From contig NC_092570.1 of the NCBI RefSeq assembly GCF_037975245.1, forward strand, positions 453,501 to 513,500: DNA of 60,000 bases, in the 5' to 3' direction. This DNA comes from Apostichopus japonicus (Eukaryota; Echinodermata; Holothuroidea; Aspidochirotida; Stichopodidae). Within the stretch, counting starts at the first letter, position 1; every line of letters begins with the position of its first letter. A model generated the notes under the pieces. That model did not search any database. It was not told the origin of the DNA and was given only the letters and a program-made list of their open reading frames with translations. The position numbers and the translations under genes were made by a program. This document shows, piece after piece, positions 50,101 through 56,809 of the stretch.

Positions 50101-53100
50101 GAAAGGCACACTGTTTCTTGAAAAACCAAAAGGTAGCACACCTTTACAGCCCTAAGAGTCATTACACTTGGTTCCATCTTAATTTCTGGATACATCCTTT
50201 CATACATTCGCTCTTTACCTGTGAGAATATATCAAAAGAATCAAAGGGGCAGGTGCTGATCTACATTCTCTTATTAGTGTGCACATCTGAATTGTCCAGA
50301 ACTCTTGCTGTAATTATTCCTGAGTACTTTCATGAGTAGATATCTATGAGGTGCCGTTTGCGACAATATGTAATCTTGTTTATAATATTATAAATCATTA
50401 TAAATACTGTTAACTGGACAGTCACATTAACAAACACAGTGTCTTATGTCATAGCAGCAACAAAGAATGTGTTGAATTGAACTGGTAAAGTTGAATGCAT
50501 CCTCCTTCATGTTATCATTTACAGGTCCAGCTGCTCCTACAACTGGTCTTTTCTCAAATGCGGCCTTCACTGGTGTCAGCTTTGCTTCCCTCTCAGCAGA
50601 TGGAGATGCTGGTTTCAGAAAGTCTGGTAAGTGTCGCATTCTCTATTTGGGGAGTAGGTGGGGGGGGGGTTGTTTTACAATTTTTAAAGATTGTTGTTCC
50701 AGGTGGACAAAACTAGAAACCATTCAAACTATGATATTAATACTTCAAAAATCAGTTCATAAAGTGAATCCTCAATATTAACCAAGAACCATTTTCCAAA
50801 TGTGACGACATTTCTTATACTTCATGTCGTTTGCCTGGTAATTATCCTATGCATAGAGCTGTGGAACAATGCCTTCATGTCTTTGCCCAATTTTTTTAAA
50901 TGGGACAAGAAGGCAGTTACTTTAAGATGATAAGCAGCCACAATTGCATGTGGGAGAAGCGGACAGACTTAAACGTACACTTAAAGATGACTGGCTATTC
51001 AATATTCAGTTTTCGCTCATTTTGGTAGACTAATGGTAAGACCATTTCAGATAGGAAACCCCAGGATTCCTATTGGATGAAAATCCCAACTGATTGTGAC
51101 CAGGCAGGAATCAAACCCTCAGCCTCCAAGATGCTTCTAATGGCAGTATATACAAGACTTTTGAAAGTTTAGTAGAAATCTTCAGATGAAAGAAAGGCTG
51201 GTAAAGTTACCAAGTAGACTGAAATGTTTACAATTACCAGCAGTGTAGTGAGTAGTGAGCTACTTCTATATTAGACTGCTCAACACAACTTGACGTCACT
51301 AAATATCATAACAAGAAATAATCTATTGCAGCCCACACACATATCACATTAAAGGCCAATGTACCTGTACTATAACTGAATAATACACAAACCCCACGAA
51401 TGTGGTCTTAAATATAGAAAGGAAATCCATGGACACTCCGCTAGTCAGGTTTATACATCATCCCTATTCATGTTTTCCTTTAATACCTTTTTTCCACTTT
51501 ATCCTCCTAAATGCAGACTCCGCCAAACCGTTCACCTTTGCCAATGCAGGAGCCCAAGTGTTTGGTGCTGCCTCGAGACAGGACAATGACAATGAAACAG
51601 AAGACCAAGAATATGATCCCCACTACGAACCAATCATCTCACTCCCAGAGAATGTGGACATCAAAACAGGAGATGAGGATGAGGATGTCATGTTCAGGGA
51701 GAGAGCCAAGCTCTATCGATTCGATAGAAATACAAATGCTTGGAAGGAACGTGGTGTCGGTGAGATGAAGATATTGAAAAACCCAGAAACTGGAAGGACT
51801 AGGATATTAATGAGAAGGGAGCAAGTACTTAAGGTGAGGAGAAACCAACAATATGTGTGACTTACCTCCTGTAGTTTGATATGATCATTTTCAATTTGTC
51901 CAACTTTTCTGATTGTATGAAAATTAAGGATTAATTCCTTACTTCAATCCCAGAAAATTTTAGAGATTTCTTTAGAATATTGAGTTTAACAATCAAATTT
52001 AAGTTCTATTTATTGGCACACTAGGAAATATTGAACTGGAAATGACTTTTGTTGAACCAAATAACTGATAAATTTGGATTGTATTATGAACAGATGATTG
52101 GTGGAATTTCACTTTTGGATACCATCCAAGATCGTGAACTCTTGATGAAAGTTGGTCATCATGGAACGTACTTAGGTGTCATGATGATAAACATACTTAA
52201 GTATTGTCATGATGAAAGGTACTTAGGTGTTGCCATTATCAAAAGTACTTATGTGTCTTATTAGTCAAAGTGCTGTAATATTTACTTAAGCACTGATCTT
52301 TTTCCACAACAAGGTATGTGCTAACCATTGGCTCACCCCTAACATGAACTTACAACCAATGAGCACATCAGACCGGGCCTGGCTCTGGTTCGCAGCTGAT
52401 TTCGCCGAGGGTGAAGAGAGCCATGAGCAACTGGCCGTCAAATTCAAAACCCCAAATCTGGCAGCAGATTTCAAGGAAACCTTTGATAAGATGAAAGAGT
52501 CTGCGGCACATAGCTTCTCAAAGCCCTCAGAACCAGAGGAGGAGAAGGAGGAGGAGAAACAGGGAGAACAACAGGAGAAGACACCAGCAAAGGCAGATGA
52601 GGAAAACTTGGCTTCAAAGGAAGAGGATGATATGAGCACTCGGTTCCAGGCTGCTGTCCCAGTGGCCCAGCAGGGAGAGGATGAAGGGGACCAGGAGGAG
52701 TATGAAGGGGAGTATGAAGGGGAGTATGAAGATGATGAGTATGACGATTATGATGAGGAGGAAGATGAAGATGATGAATATGATTATGATGATTATGAAG
52801 AAGAGGAAGATGACTGTAGTGCCAAGGTATTGTTAGGGAGTTGCATGCTGGGTATTATTCCTAATCATGTGTAGTCCCCATACATTAATATAACATATCA
52901 GGTACTGTTAGGGAGTTGCATGCTGGGTATTATACCTAACCATGTGTAGTCCCCATACATTAATATAACATATCAGGTATTGTTAGGGAGTTGCATGCTG
53001 GGTATTATTCCTTATCATGTGTAGTCCCCATATATTAGTATACAAATAATAAATGGTTATGAGTGTGTTAGTGCAAATATTTCATGAGTTGAAAGACGGA

Positions 53101-56100
53101 ATGTTCCATTCAACGAGGCGCAGCCGAGTTGAATGGAACAAACTCTATTGCAAGAATGGAAACCATTTGTTATTTGTTTTATACAACACCTTCAAATTTG
53201 GATATAATTGGATGTAAAATGCACTCATGCAACAGATTGTTTTGAACAGACAGGTTTCTCTGCTCTCTTACCATTGAAAAAAGTGTTATCAAAGTAGTAT
53301 AACACATGGTTCTATTTCATAGAGTGCAATAGAGCGGATTTTGCATGCAATCGACGAGCAATTGACCAATCAAATGGCCGGAATATAATTAGGTGTTGTA
53401 TAATACAGCATATCAGGTATTGTTCGAGAGTTGCATGCTGGGTATTATTCCTATCATGTGTAGTTCCCATATATTAGTACGACATATCAGGTACTGTTAA
53501 AGGGAGTTGCCTGTTGGGTATTATTCCTAATCATGTGTAGTTCCCATACATTAGTACAACATATCAGGTACTGTTAGGGAGTTGCATGCTGGGTATTATT
53601 CCTATCATGTGTAGTTCCCATATATTAGTACGACATATCAGGTACTGTTAGGGAGTTGCCTGTTGGGTATTATTCCTAATCATGTGTAGTCCCCATACAT
53701 TAGTACAACATATCATGTTAGTATTTGTATGTATTTGATCTTGACAGGATTTAATTTGGGGTACTATTTTGTAAATAGGTAATAACACAATCATGATGAG
53801 GTTCCTTTTGCCAAAATTTGTGCTCATTTGCAGAGATCGAGTAAATGAAGAATCCAATCTACCACAGTGTCCATTTTGACCTCAATACATTATGTTCTGC
53901 AACAACATAGCCTACAAAGTGTCCATATTGACCTCACTATGTAATATTCTGCAATAACATAGCCTCCACAGTGAACAGCTTTGAGTCAAAGAATGTGTTC
54001 TTCCAATGGTTCTCTCTGCTGTGGGAAGGAACATTGACAGAGACACATCCATACATTATGTAGTAATGGTACTAGACATAGTGAAATACTTAGCACAGCA
54101 TATGATCTAATGAACAGTTATCTGCTGTGACACTATTAATTGTAGCAAGAGTTTTCTATATTTCAGCAATCGCTTGCAGAACAGTTCAAACCACCAGAGG
54201 GTTCATGGGAGTGTGCTACTTGTTTGGTCCAGAACAAACCTGGCACAACCGCATGTGCAGCTTGTGTGACACCAAAACCAGGAACGACTGCAGCAGCAGT
54301 GTCTTCTGGGAGCTCTGGGTTTAACTTTGGAGAATCAAGGGTGACTTGTTATTTTATTTTCAAGATTAAATTGATTCTCTGACATGGAGAGTAAGGTATT
54401 GAATAGTAAACTCAGGATCTTCTTAAATAACATAACTGTAGTAAGGTATATTAATTTCTTTTGTTTTATATGTATATATATTGTGGTCAGGAGTAGTCAC
54501 TGCATTGATATGAAACACTCTAATCACATTAGAAGTGACATTGAGAAGAATAAAGTTGTGTTGAGTAATATTGTTGTCATATCATATATTATTACAAAAT
54601 TTAATATGAAAATACTAGGACAAAAAATTTTCTGTTTTATAGAACAATGAGGCCTTGATTTATACACTTTTTAGTATATTTTATATTTCCTTTTCTCAAG
54701 ACCATTTGATAAGAATTCTGTTCTTTTTTCTGTAGCCTACGGGGGAAAATTTTACCAGCAGTAGTACACTAGGTTCGAATGCTTTTGATAAGAATTCTGT
54801 TCTTTTTTCTGTAGCCTACGGGGGGACCATTTACCATCAGTAGTACGCTGGGTTCGAATGCTTTTGGCTTTCCGGCTCCTGCTACATCAGGCACTTCCAG
54901 CTTCTCGTCAACATCGTCTGCTTTCAGTGCTGGAAGTTCTGCTGCTTTCAAAGTACCTGCTGGGGGTTTCAACTTTGGTCAAACAGGAGCAACCCCTGGG
55001 TTTCCTGCATCATCGAGTGGCTCTGGATTTAAAGTCCCGGTAGGAGCCTTCTCACTTCCCAAACCTGACACCAGCGCCAGTCATTCTGAAGTGAAAGTTT
55101 CTGCCCCATTGTTTTCTTTTGTAGCTCCGGCTTCAAGTTCCCAAGCAGACGCAGATTCTGTGAAGACCAGTGTGGACAGCACCACACCAGTGAAATCACT
55201 GAATACAGCAACCGATCAATCCACAAATCCCACATCAACAACAACAACAAGCCCACCCAAGCAATCCACCAATCCCACAACAACAACAAGTCCAGCAGCT
55301 TCGGTATTCAGCTTTGGTGGAGGAATGCCTCAGTTCTCTTTTGGTACCCCCCCAAGTCAAAGCAAACCTAGCTCTGGTTTTTCATTTGGTAGTACAGCTG
55401 AGGATACTGGTAGTGATGTGTCCTCTGCTGCTGCAGGCAATACAGAGTCCAAGACAGCAAGCAAACCGGTCATGGCATTTGGAGGTAGCCAGGCGGCACC
55501 TGTCTTTAGTAATGCCCCTGCTGCCAGCTCAACCGCTGCCTTCCCTGGGTTCTCATTTAAGCCCAATCCACCACCTAGCGCGGACAACGCAGGAGATAAA
55601 AAGGAAGCCGTGTCCTTTGCAGAACTTGTCAAAAGTAAAGGGCAGTTTAACTTCCGTCTTGATGTCAGCAACGTGGCTTCTTCCCCTCCAAAAGCAAGCG
55701 TAAAGTCACCGGTAAAATCTCCGGGGCTTAACAAATCCGGTGAATACTATCAGGACGAGGAGAGAGATGACATTTACTTTGAACCGGTGGTGACTTTACC
55801 AGATAACGTCAAGCTTGAAACAGGAGAGGAAGGGGAGGAGGTCAAGTTCAGTCACAGAGCCAAGCTGTACCGGTTTGACATGGCAGGTTCACAGTGGAAG
55901 GAAAGAGGTGTAGGGGACATCAAAGTACTCTTCAACCCCGAGAATAAGAAGCACAGGATAGTTATGCGCAGAGAGCAAGTGAGTACATCATATATTGTTA
56001 TTAAATTGTCCAAACAGTAATAAATGTATCCCTCCCATAGTAGCCAATAGTACAATACTAAGGGGAAAACACAGTGGAGATAGCAACTGAGTATTTTGTT

Positions 56101-56809
56101 ATAAACTGCTAACATTCCAAAATGTAACCAAGATATCTCTCCCAAAACAGTACAATTTACCAAGTCTGGAGCACAGCATTGCTATGCTAAAAAAAACAAC
56201 TGTTACGTTCTTTGTTCTTTATATCTTGTATAACCGGACAAATACAGGAAAACAGCAATATTTGAAACGAAGAGTTACATATGGTGAACATATGCGATGT
56301 ATATGATATGAGTGTGTGAAAACTTGGCTTGTAGATGCGTGTGACAACTTGGCTCGTAGATGTGATAAAGCAAAATTGCATGTAGGTTCTTCAAATTGAA
56401 ACCATAATACTGCCTTGCAGGGCTGGCCTTGTATTGCCTCAGATCAAGCACCTGGGCTATAACTTGACTCATCAAAACTGAAAATATTCAATCGTTGTTT
56501 ATGTCTGACTTACCTGTTTATGCCTCACTTACATGTTTATGTCTGACTTACCTGTTTATGCCTCACTTACATGTTTATGTCTGACTTACCTGTGTTTTTT
56601 TGTAGGTGCTGAAGGTCTGTGCCAATCATTACATTACCAAACACGTAGATCTCCAACCTAACAAAGGATCAGAGAAGTCTTGGGTTTGGCATGCCATGGA
56701 TGTCTCCGATGGTGAGGTACAAAACGAACAGCTAGCCGTCAGGTTCAAAACAGAAGAGGCAGCCAAGGAATTTAAAGAGATTGTTGACGATGCAAAGAAG
56801 GGACTATAA
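29139..56809 (+). CDS. RANBP2: RanBP2/Nup358-like nucleoporin, complete, 27 coding exons, 2,274 residues
   Basis: Family role: the main protein of the cytoplasmic filaments of the nuclear pore. It binds Ran-GTP through RanBD domains and takes part in transport and SUMO-dependent RanGAP docking. Seen in the joined frame: TPR-like repeat (about 50-80) and helical domain to about 710; coiled coil with poly-Gln (about 795-912); Ser/Thr/Pro-rich region with FAGLSF and FAGFSF; a DEDVLF...PTPEQ-like segment (exon 21); RanBD1 (about 1518-1651) with [12 protein letters not shown] and MRREQVLK; acidic tract (about 1700-1758); one RanBP2-type zinc finger (C1777, C1780, C1791, C1794); FG-rich region (FNFG, FSFG repeats); RanBD2 (about 2137-2270); stop. 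All 26 junctions are GT-AG and phases agree. Compared with the vertebrate protein (3,224 residues in human, four RanBDs, eight zinc fingers, cyclophilin end) it is shorter and lacks the cyclophilin domain. The start codon is the least certain part. Confidence 0.9.
30473..30692 (+). CDS. RANBP2: RanBP2 exon 2 (TPR)
   Basis: Acceptor tctcctcag, donor AAAG|gtatta, leaves phase 1. It encodes [18 protein letters not shown], then [20 protein letters not shown] and [10 protein letters not shown]. This is a helix-turn-helix tetratricopeptide pattern matching the N terminus of RanBP2. Confidence 0.88.
31085..31131. repeat. Short family B word cluster
   Basis: GGAAAACCAAAAAG, then ctgggatgtccgaGGGACAACCA, resembles the terminal clusters of the family B element at 25,030-25,090. 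No terminal repeat is nearby, so it looks like a remnant. It lies in RanBP2 intron 2. Confidence 0.5.
31736..31842 (+). CDS. RANBP2: RanBP2 exon 3
   Basis: Acceptor ttccttaag, donor TGG|gtaaaa. It completes the split Val codon and encodes [16 protein letters not shown], part of the N-terminal helical domain. Leaves phase 0. Confidence 0.82.
32592..32654 (+). CDS. RANBP2: RanBP2 exon 4
   Basis: Acceptor ccttcacag, donor TTG|gtgagt; 21 codons, [20 protein letters not shown] and a final Leu. Corresponds to the vertebrate segment before the LYVRP region. Phase 0 on both sides. Confidence 0.82.
33054..33209 (+). CDS. RANBP2: RanBP2 exon 5
   Basis: Acceptor catttgtag, donor GAG|gtaaag; 52 codons including [18 protein letters not shown] and [12 protein letters not shown]-terminal helical domain, phase 0 on both sides. 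Confidence 0.83.
33656..33804 (+). CDS. RANBP2: RanBP2 exon 6
   Basis: Acceptor tccatacag, donor AG|gtaaga, leaves phase 2. It encodes [20 protein letters not shown], like the leucine-rich part of vertebrate RanBP2. The downstream intron holds the family C transposon. Confidence 0.83.
33942..34606. mobile_element. hAT-like MITE, family C, 665 bp
   Basis: Perfect 13 bp terminal inverted repeats CAGGGATGTAAGT / ACTTACATCCCTG. AGGATA flanks both ends directly, a 6 bp target duplication. Inside the left end are TTCCGT and ACGGAA words that can pair. An internal segment of about 55 bp, starting ctagcctaacataacgatag, is tandemly repeated near 34,410 and 34,480. No transposase. In RanBP2 intron 6. 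Confidence 0.8.
34954..35101 (+). CDS. RANBP2: RanBP2 exon 7
   Basis: Acceptor tcttgtaag, donor GCA|gtaagt. It encodes [20 protein letters not shown], which aligns by eye with the MKGHFYMHAG...LLLKMG block of vertebrate RanBP2. Leaves phase 0. Confidence 0.87.
35270..35345. other. Retroelement 3'-end-like fragment with a hammerhead-like core
   Basis: TTTGAAGAAGATCC-TGCTA-GGATCGAAATGTC matches the hammerhead core layout (CUGANGA, stem II, GAAA) apart from a U at the first core C. The same kind of string is common at ends of dispersed elements in marine invertebrates. No stem I or III could be built by eye. Confidence 0.3.
35929..36024. repeat. Two tandem copies of a 48 bp unit
   Basis: The unit is caacgaactgtatctgtcac, then aataaatgcagggactaatg and tatgtaat. 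The two copies are identical or nearly so. In RanBP2 intron 7. Confidence 0.9.
36433..37100. repeat. Dispersed repeat with a palindromic head
   Basis: It begins with a 28 bp near-palindrome centred on cagcatgctg (36433-36460). It continues with ttttatgaaacttggacaca and ggggtcaaaggtcacctg, text typical of a dispersed repeat that decays without a clear end. In RanBP2 intron 7. Confidence 0.55.
37470..37605. repeat. Poly-G-containing transposon-end-like fragment
   Basis: ccagtggtgtggccaggatt followed by a G tract and gggcccaaaattggtgg resembles a transposon terminus seen again in part at 26,939 (gcagtggcgtaatcagtgcg plus poly-G). No partner end was found. Confidence 0.35.
37950..38112 (+). CDS. 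RANBP2: RanBP2 exon 8
   Basis: Acceptor gtcttttcag, donor ATTT|gtaagt, leaves phase 1. It encodes [20 protein letters not shown] and [14 protein letters not shown], in the leucine-rich domain. Confidence 0.85.
38600..38679 (+). CDS. RANBP2: RanBP2 exon 9
   Basis: Acceptor ctctcccag, donor GAG|gtaaga. It encodes [18 protein letters not shown], matching the DFLKEIVETF block of vertebrate RanBP2. Leaves phase 0. Confidence 0.86.
39009..39159 (+). CDS. RANBP2: RanBP2 exon 10
   Basis: Acceptor aatttgtcag, donor CAAG|gttcgt (a weaker donor), leaves phase 1. It encodes [13 protein letters not shown] among other residues, near the vertebrate ALYDALFSS block. Confidence 0.82.
39663..39850 (+). CDS. 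RANBP2: RanBP2 exon 11
   Basis: Acceptor tcctgcttag, donor GAG|gtaagt. It encodes [20 protein letters not shown] and NLKMLDIE, matching the vertebrate HLTWLGLQWNSLP and SICILDLE motifs. Leaves phase 0. Confidence 0.9.
40271..40461 (+). CDS. RANBP2: RanBP2 exon 12
   Basis: Acceptor tttatttcag, donor AA|gtaatc, leaves phase 2. It encodes [35 protein letters not shown] and IFRLCHSK, matching the vertebrate LPLPVCKQLCTERQKSWW block. Reading through would meet a stop at once, so splicing is needed here. Confidence 0.9.
41194..41311 (+). CDS. RANBP2: RanBP2 exon 13
   Basis: Acceptor ttgttttcag, donor CGA|gtaagt. It encodes [17 protein letters not shown] and [11 protein letters not shown], matching the vertebrate AKLRLLVQHEINTLR block. 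Leaves phase 0. Confidence 0.87.
41516..41625 (+). CDS. RANBP2: RanBP2 exon 14
   Basis: Acceptor gttccacag, donor AAA|gtaagc, leaves phase 2. It encodes [20 protein letters not shown], matching the vertebrate GRSVHYWKKVLPLL block. Confidence 0.85.
42033..42093 (+). CDS. RANBP2: RanBP2 exon 15
   Basis: Acceptor cttcttacag, donor AAG|gtgagt; a small exon encoding [20 protein letters not shown]. Corresponds to the vertebrate IPEPIDPLFKHFH segment. Leaves phase 0. Confidence 0.82.
42610..42747 (+). CDS. RANBP2: RanBP2 exon 16
   Basis: Acceptor tatattttcag, donor TCT|gtaagt; 46 codons including [20 protein letters not shown] and FAKAS, a helical repeat unit. Phase 0 on both sides. Confidence 0.85.
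43176..43325 (+). CDS. RANBP2: RanBP2 exon 17
   Basis: Acceptor cataatag, donor CAT|gtatgt; 50 codons, [20 protein letters not shown] then [15 protein letters not shown]. Corresponds to the vertebrate ALSPEEQEECKNYLRKTRDYL region. Phase 0 on both sides. Confidence 0.82.
44083..44250 (+). CDS. RANBP2: RanBP2 exon 18
   Basis: Acceptor tttctcttag, donor TTG|gtaagt; 56 codons with [20 protein letters not shown] and the Pro/Ser-rich [13 protein letters not shown]. It marks the end of the helical N-terminal domain. The following intron holds the AGGTCA-rich repeat. Confidence 0.83.
44251..47124. repeat. RanBP2 intron 18, mostly a 2.7 kb dispersed repeat rich in AGGTCA half-sites
   Basis: It opens with a hairpin built on ggttccttgc...aaaggaacc (44292-44317) and a GT microsatellite. 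It ends near 46,965 with agcaaggaaccacagtgccc. In between, a composite unit recurs about every 300 or 400 bp: noncoding text including acttaacggtcatgtgatcc and ataacttgagaacaaa. Six copies of AGGTCACCAAAGGTCA occur at 44493, 44641, 45300, 45596, 45995 and 46394. Confidence 0.75.
47125..47478 (+). CDS. RANBP2: RanBP2 exon 19 (coiled coil)
   Basis: Acceptor cttttgcag, donor AAG|gtgagc; 118 codons. It contains [20 protein letters not shown] and [15 protein letters not shown], a predicted coiled coil, then QQQQQQGG and a second short coil ([20 protein letters not shown]). The vertebrate protein has a shorter coil at the same place. Confidence 0.88.
47535..47625. repeat. G-rich tandem repeat, 20 bp period
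   Basis: About four copies of gggggccttagggagggttg lie just downstream of RanBP2 exon 19, inside intron 19. The runs of three or more G are close enough to form a G-quadruplex. Confidence 0.85.
48042..49431 (+). CDS. RANBP2: RanBP2 exon 20 (large Ser/Thr/Pro/Gln-rich linker)
   Basis: Acceptor ctctttcag, donor GAAG|gtacgt; 463 codons plus one base. It starts with a short coil ([20 protein letters not shown]), then low-complexity Ser/Pro/Gln sequence rich in tyrosine ([19 protein letters not shown]) as in the vertebrate protein, with FAGL, FAGF and GSFG motifs but few true FG repeats. Leaves phase 1. Confidence 0.9.
49908..50132 (+). CDS. RANBP2: RanBP2 exon 21
   Basis: Acceptor ttctgacag, donor AAAG|gtagca, leaves phase 1. 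It encodes [20 protein letters not shown] and [18 protein letters not shown], similar to the D-x-D-V-x-F-x-P-T-P-E-Q...LPP-x-F-F segments between domains of vertebrate RanBP2. It has a [11 protein letters not shown] cluster of unknown role. Confidence 0.88.
50525..50626 (+). CDS. RANBP2: RanBP2 exon 22
   Basis: Acceptor tcatttacag, donor TCTG|gtaagt, leaves phase 1. It encodes [22 protein letters not shown]-like linker before RanBD1. Confidence 0.82.
51517..51833 (+). CDS. RANBP2: RanBP2 exon 23 (RanBD1, N-terminal half)
   Basis: Acceptor taaatgcag, donor AAG|gtgagg. It encodes [40 protein letters not shown] and [10 protein letters not shown], the signature of a Ran-binding domain with the acidic-flanked YEPII start, the WKERG core and the MRREQ strand. 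Confidence 0.95.
52314..52826 (+). CDS. RANBP2: RanBP2 exon 24 (RanBD1, C-terminal half, and acidic tract)
   Basis: Acceptor cacaacaag, phase 0. It encodes [36 protein letters not shown] and [17 protein letters not shown], completing RanBD1, then a Glu/Lys-rich linker and a long Asp/Glu/Tyr tract ([20 protein letters not shown]). The donor AAG|gtattg is the first unit of a 75 bp tandem repeat. Intron retention would add [15 protein letters not shown] and stop. Confidence 0.9.
52827..53720. repeat. 75 bp tandem repeat in RanBP2 intron 24, interrupted by a MITE
   Basis: About seven copies of a 75 bp unit: ggtattgttagggagttgca, tgctgggtattattcc, catgtgtagtccccata, acatatca. The first unit starts at the exon 24 splice donor. 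Copies 3 and 4 are separated by the MITE at 53041-53403. Confidence 0.9.
53041..53403. mobile_element. Short MITE, copy 2, inserted in a minisatellite
   Basis: About 363 bp, similar to 14887-15264. The ends tacaaataataaatgg and ggtgttgtataa are weakly inverted copies. Comparison with uninterrupted repeat units (attagta|cgacatatcagg type) suggests a TA-type target duplication. Part of the left-half palindrome is deleted relative to copy 1. Confidence 0.7.
54167..54340 (+). CDS. RANBP2: RanBP2 exon 25 (zinc finger)
   Basis: Acceptor tatttcag, donor AGG|gtgact; 58 codons. [20 protein letters not shown] and ACVTPKPG form a RanBP2-type zinc ribbon, W-E-C-x2-C-x10-C-x2-C with the conserved Asn. 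It ends in a GFNFG motif. Vertebrates carry several such fingers; only one is seen here. Confidence 0.92.
54708..54865 (+). repeat. 79 bp tandem duplication spanning the 3' splice site of RanBP2 exon 26
   Basis: Copies are 54708-54786 and 54787-54865. Both contain gataagaattctgttctttt, the acceptor ttttttctgtag and the first codons of the exon. The inner copy is used by the reading frame. Confidence 0.9.
54815..55978 (+). CDS. RANBP2: RanBP2 exon 26 (FG region and RanBD2, N-terminal half)
   Basis: Acceptor ttttctgtag at 54814, donor CAA|gtgagt. 388 codons with FG motifs (AFGF, FNFGQ, FSFGGG, FSFGTP, FSFGST, AFGG), then [20 protein letters not shown] and [21 protein letters not shown] 79 bp duplication puts an identical acceptor at 54735. 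Its frame hits TAG inside the duplication, so the downstream site was chosen. Confidence 0.9.
56490..56595. repeat. Tandem repeat, about 38 bp, before RanBP2 exon 27
   Basis: Alternating gtttatgtctgacttacct and gtttatgcctcacttacat, about two and a half double units, ending at the polypyrimidine tract of the last acceptor. Confidence 0.8.
56606..56809 (+). CDS. RANBP2: RanBP2 exon 27 (RanBD2, C-terminal half, and stop)
   Basis: Acceptor tttttttgtag. It encodes [40 protein letters not shown] and [20 protein letters not shown], ending KGL and TAA at 56807-56809. The protein ends directly after RanBD2. No cyclophilin-like sequence was seen in the following 3 kb. Confidence 0.93.
   Translation: MLKVCANHYITKHVDLQPNKGSEKSWVWHAMDVSDGEVQNEQLAVRFKTEEAAKEFKEIVDDAKKGL

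Noticed and set aside
54736-54814. Upstream acceptor as the start of RanBP2 exon 26
   Set aside because: Its frame reaches TAG at about 54841, while the acceptor 79 bp downstream keeps the frame open through RanBD2.
55357-55734. 125-codon minus-strand frame opposite RanBP2 exon 26
   Set aside because: Shadow of the Ser/Pro-rich FG coding sequence on the other strand.
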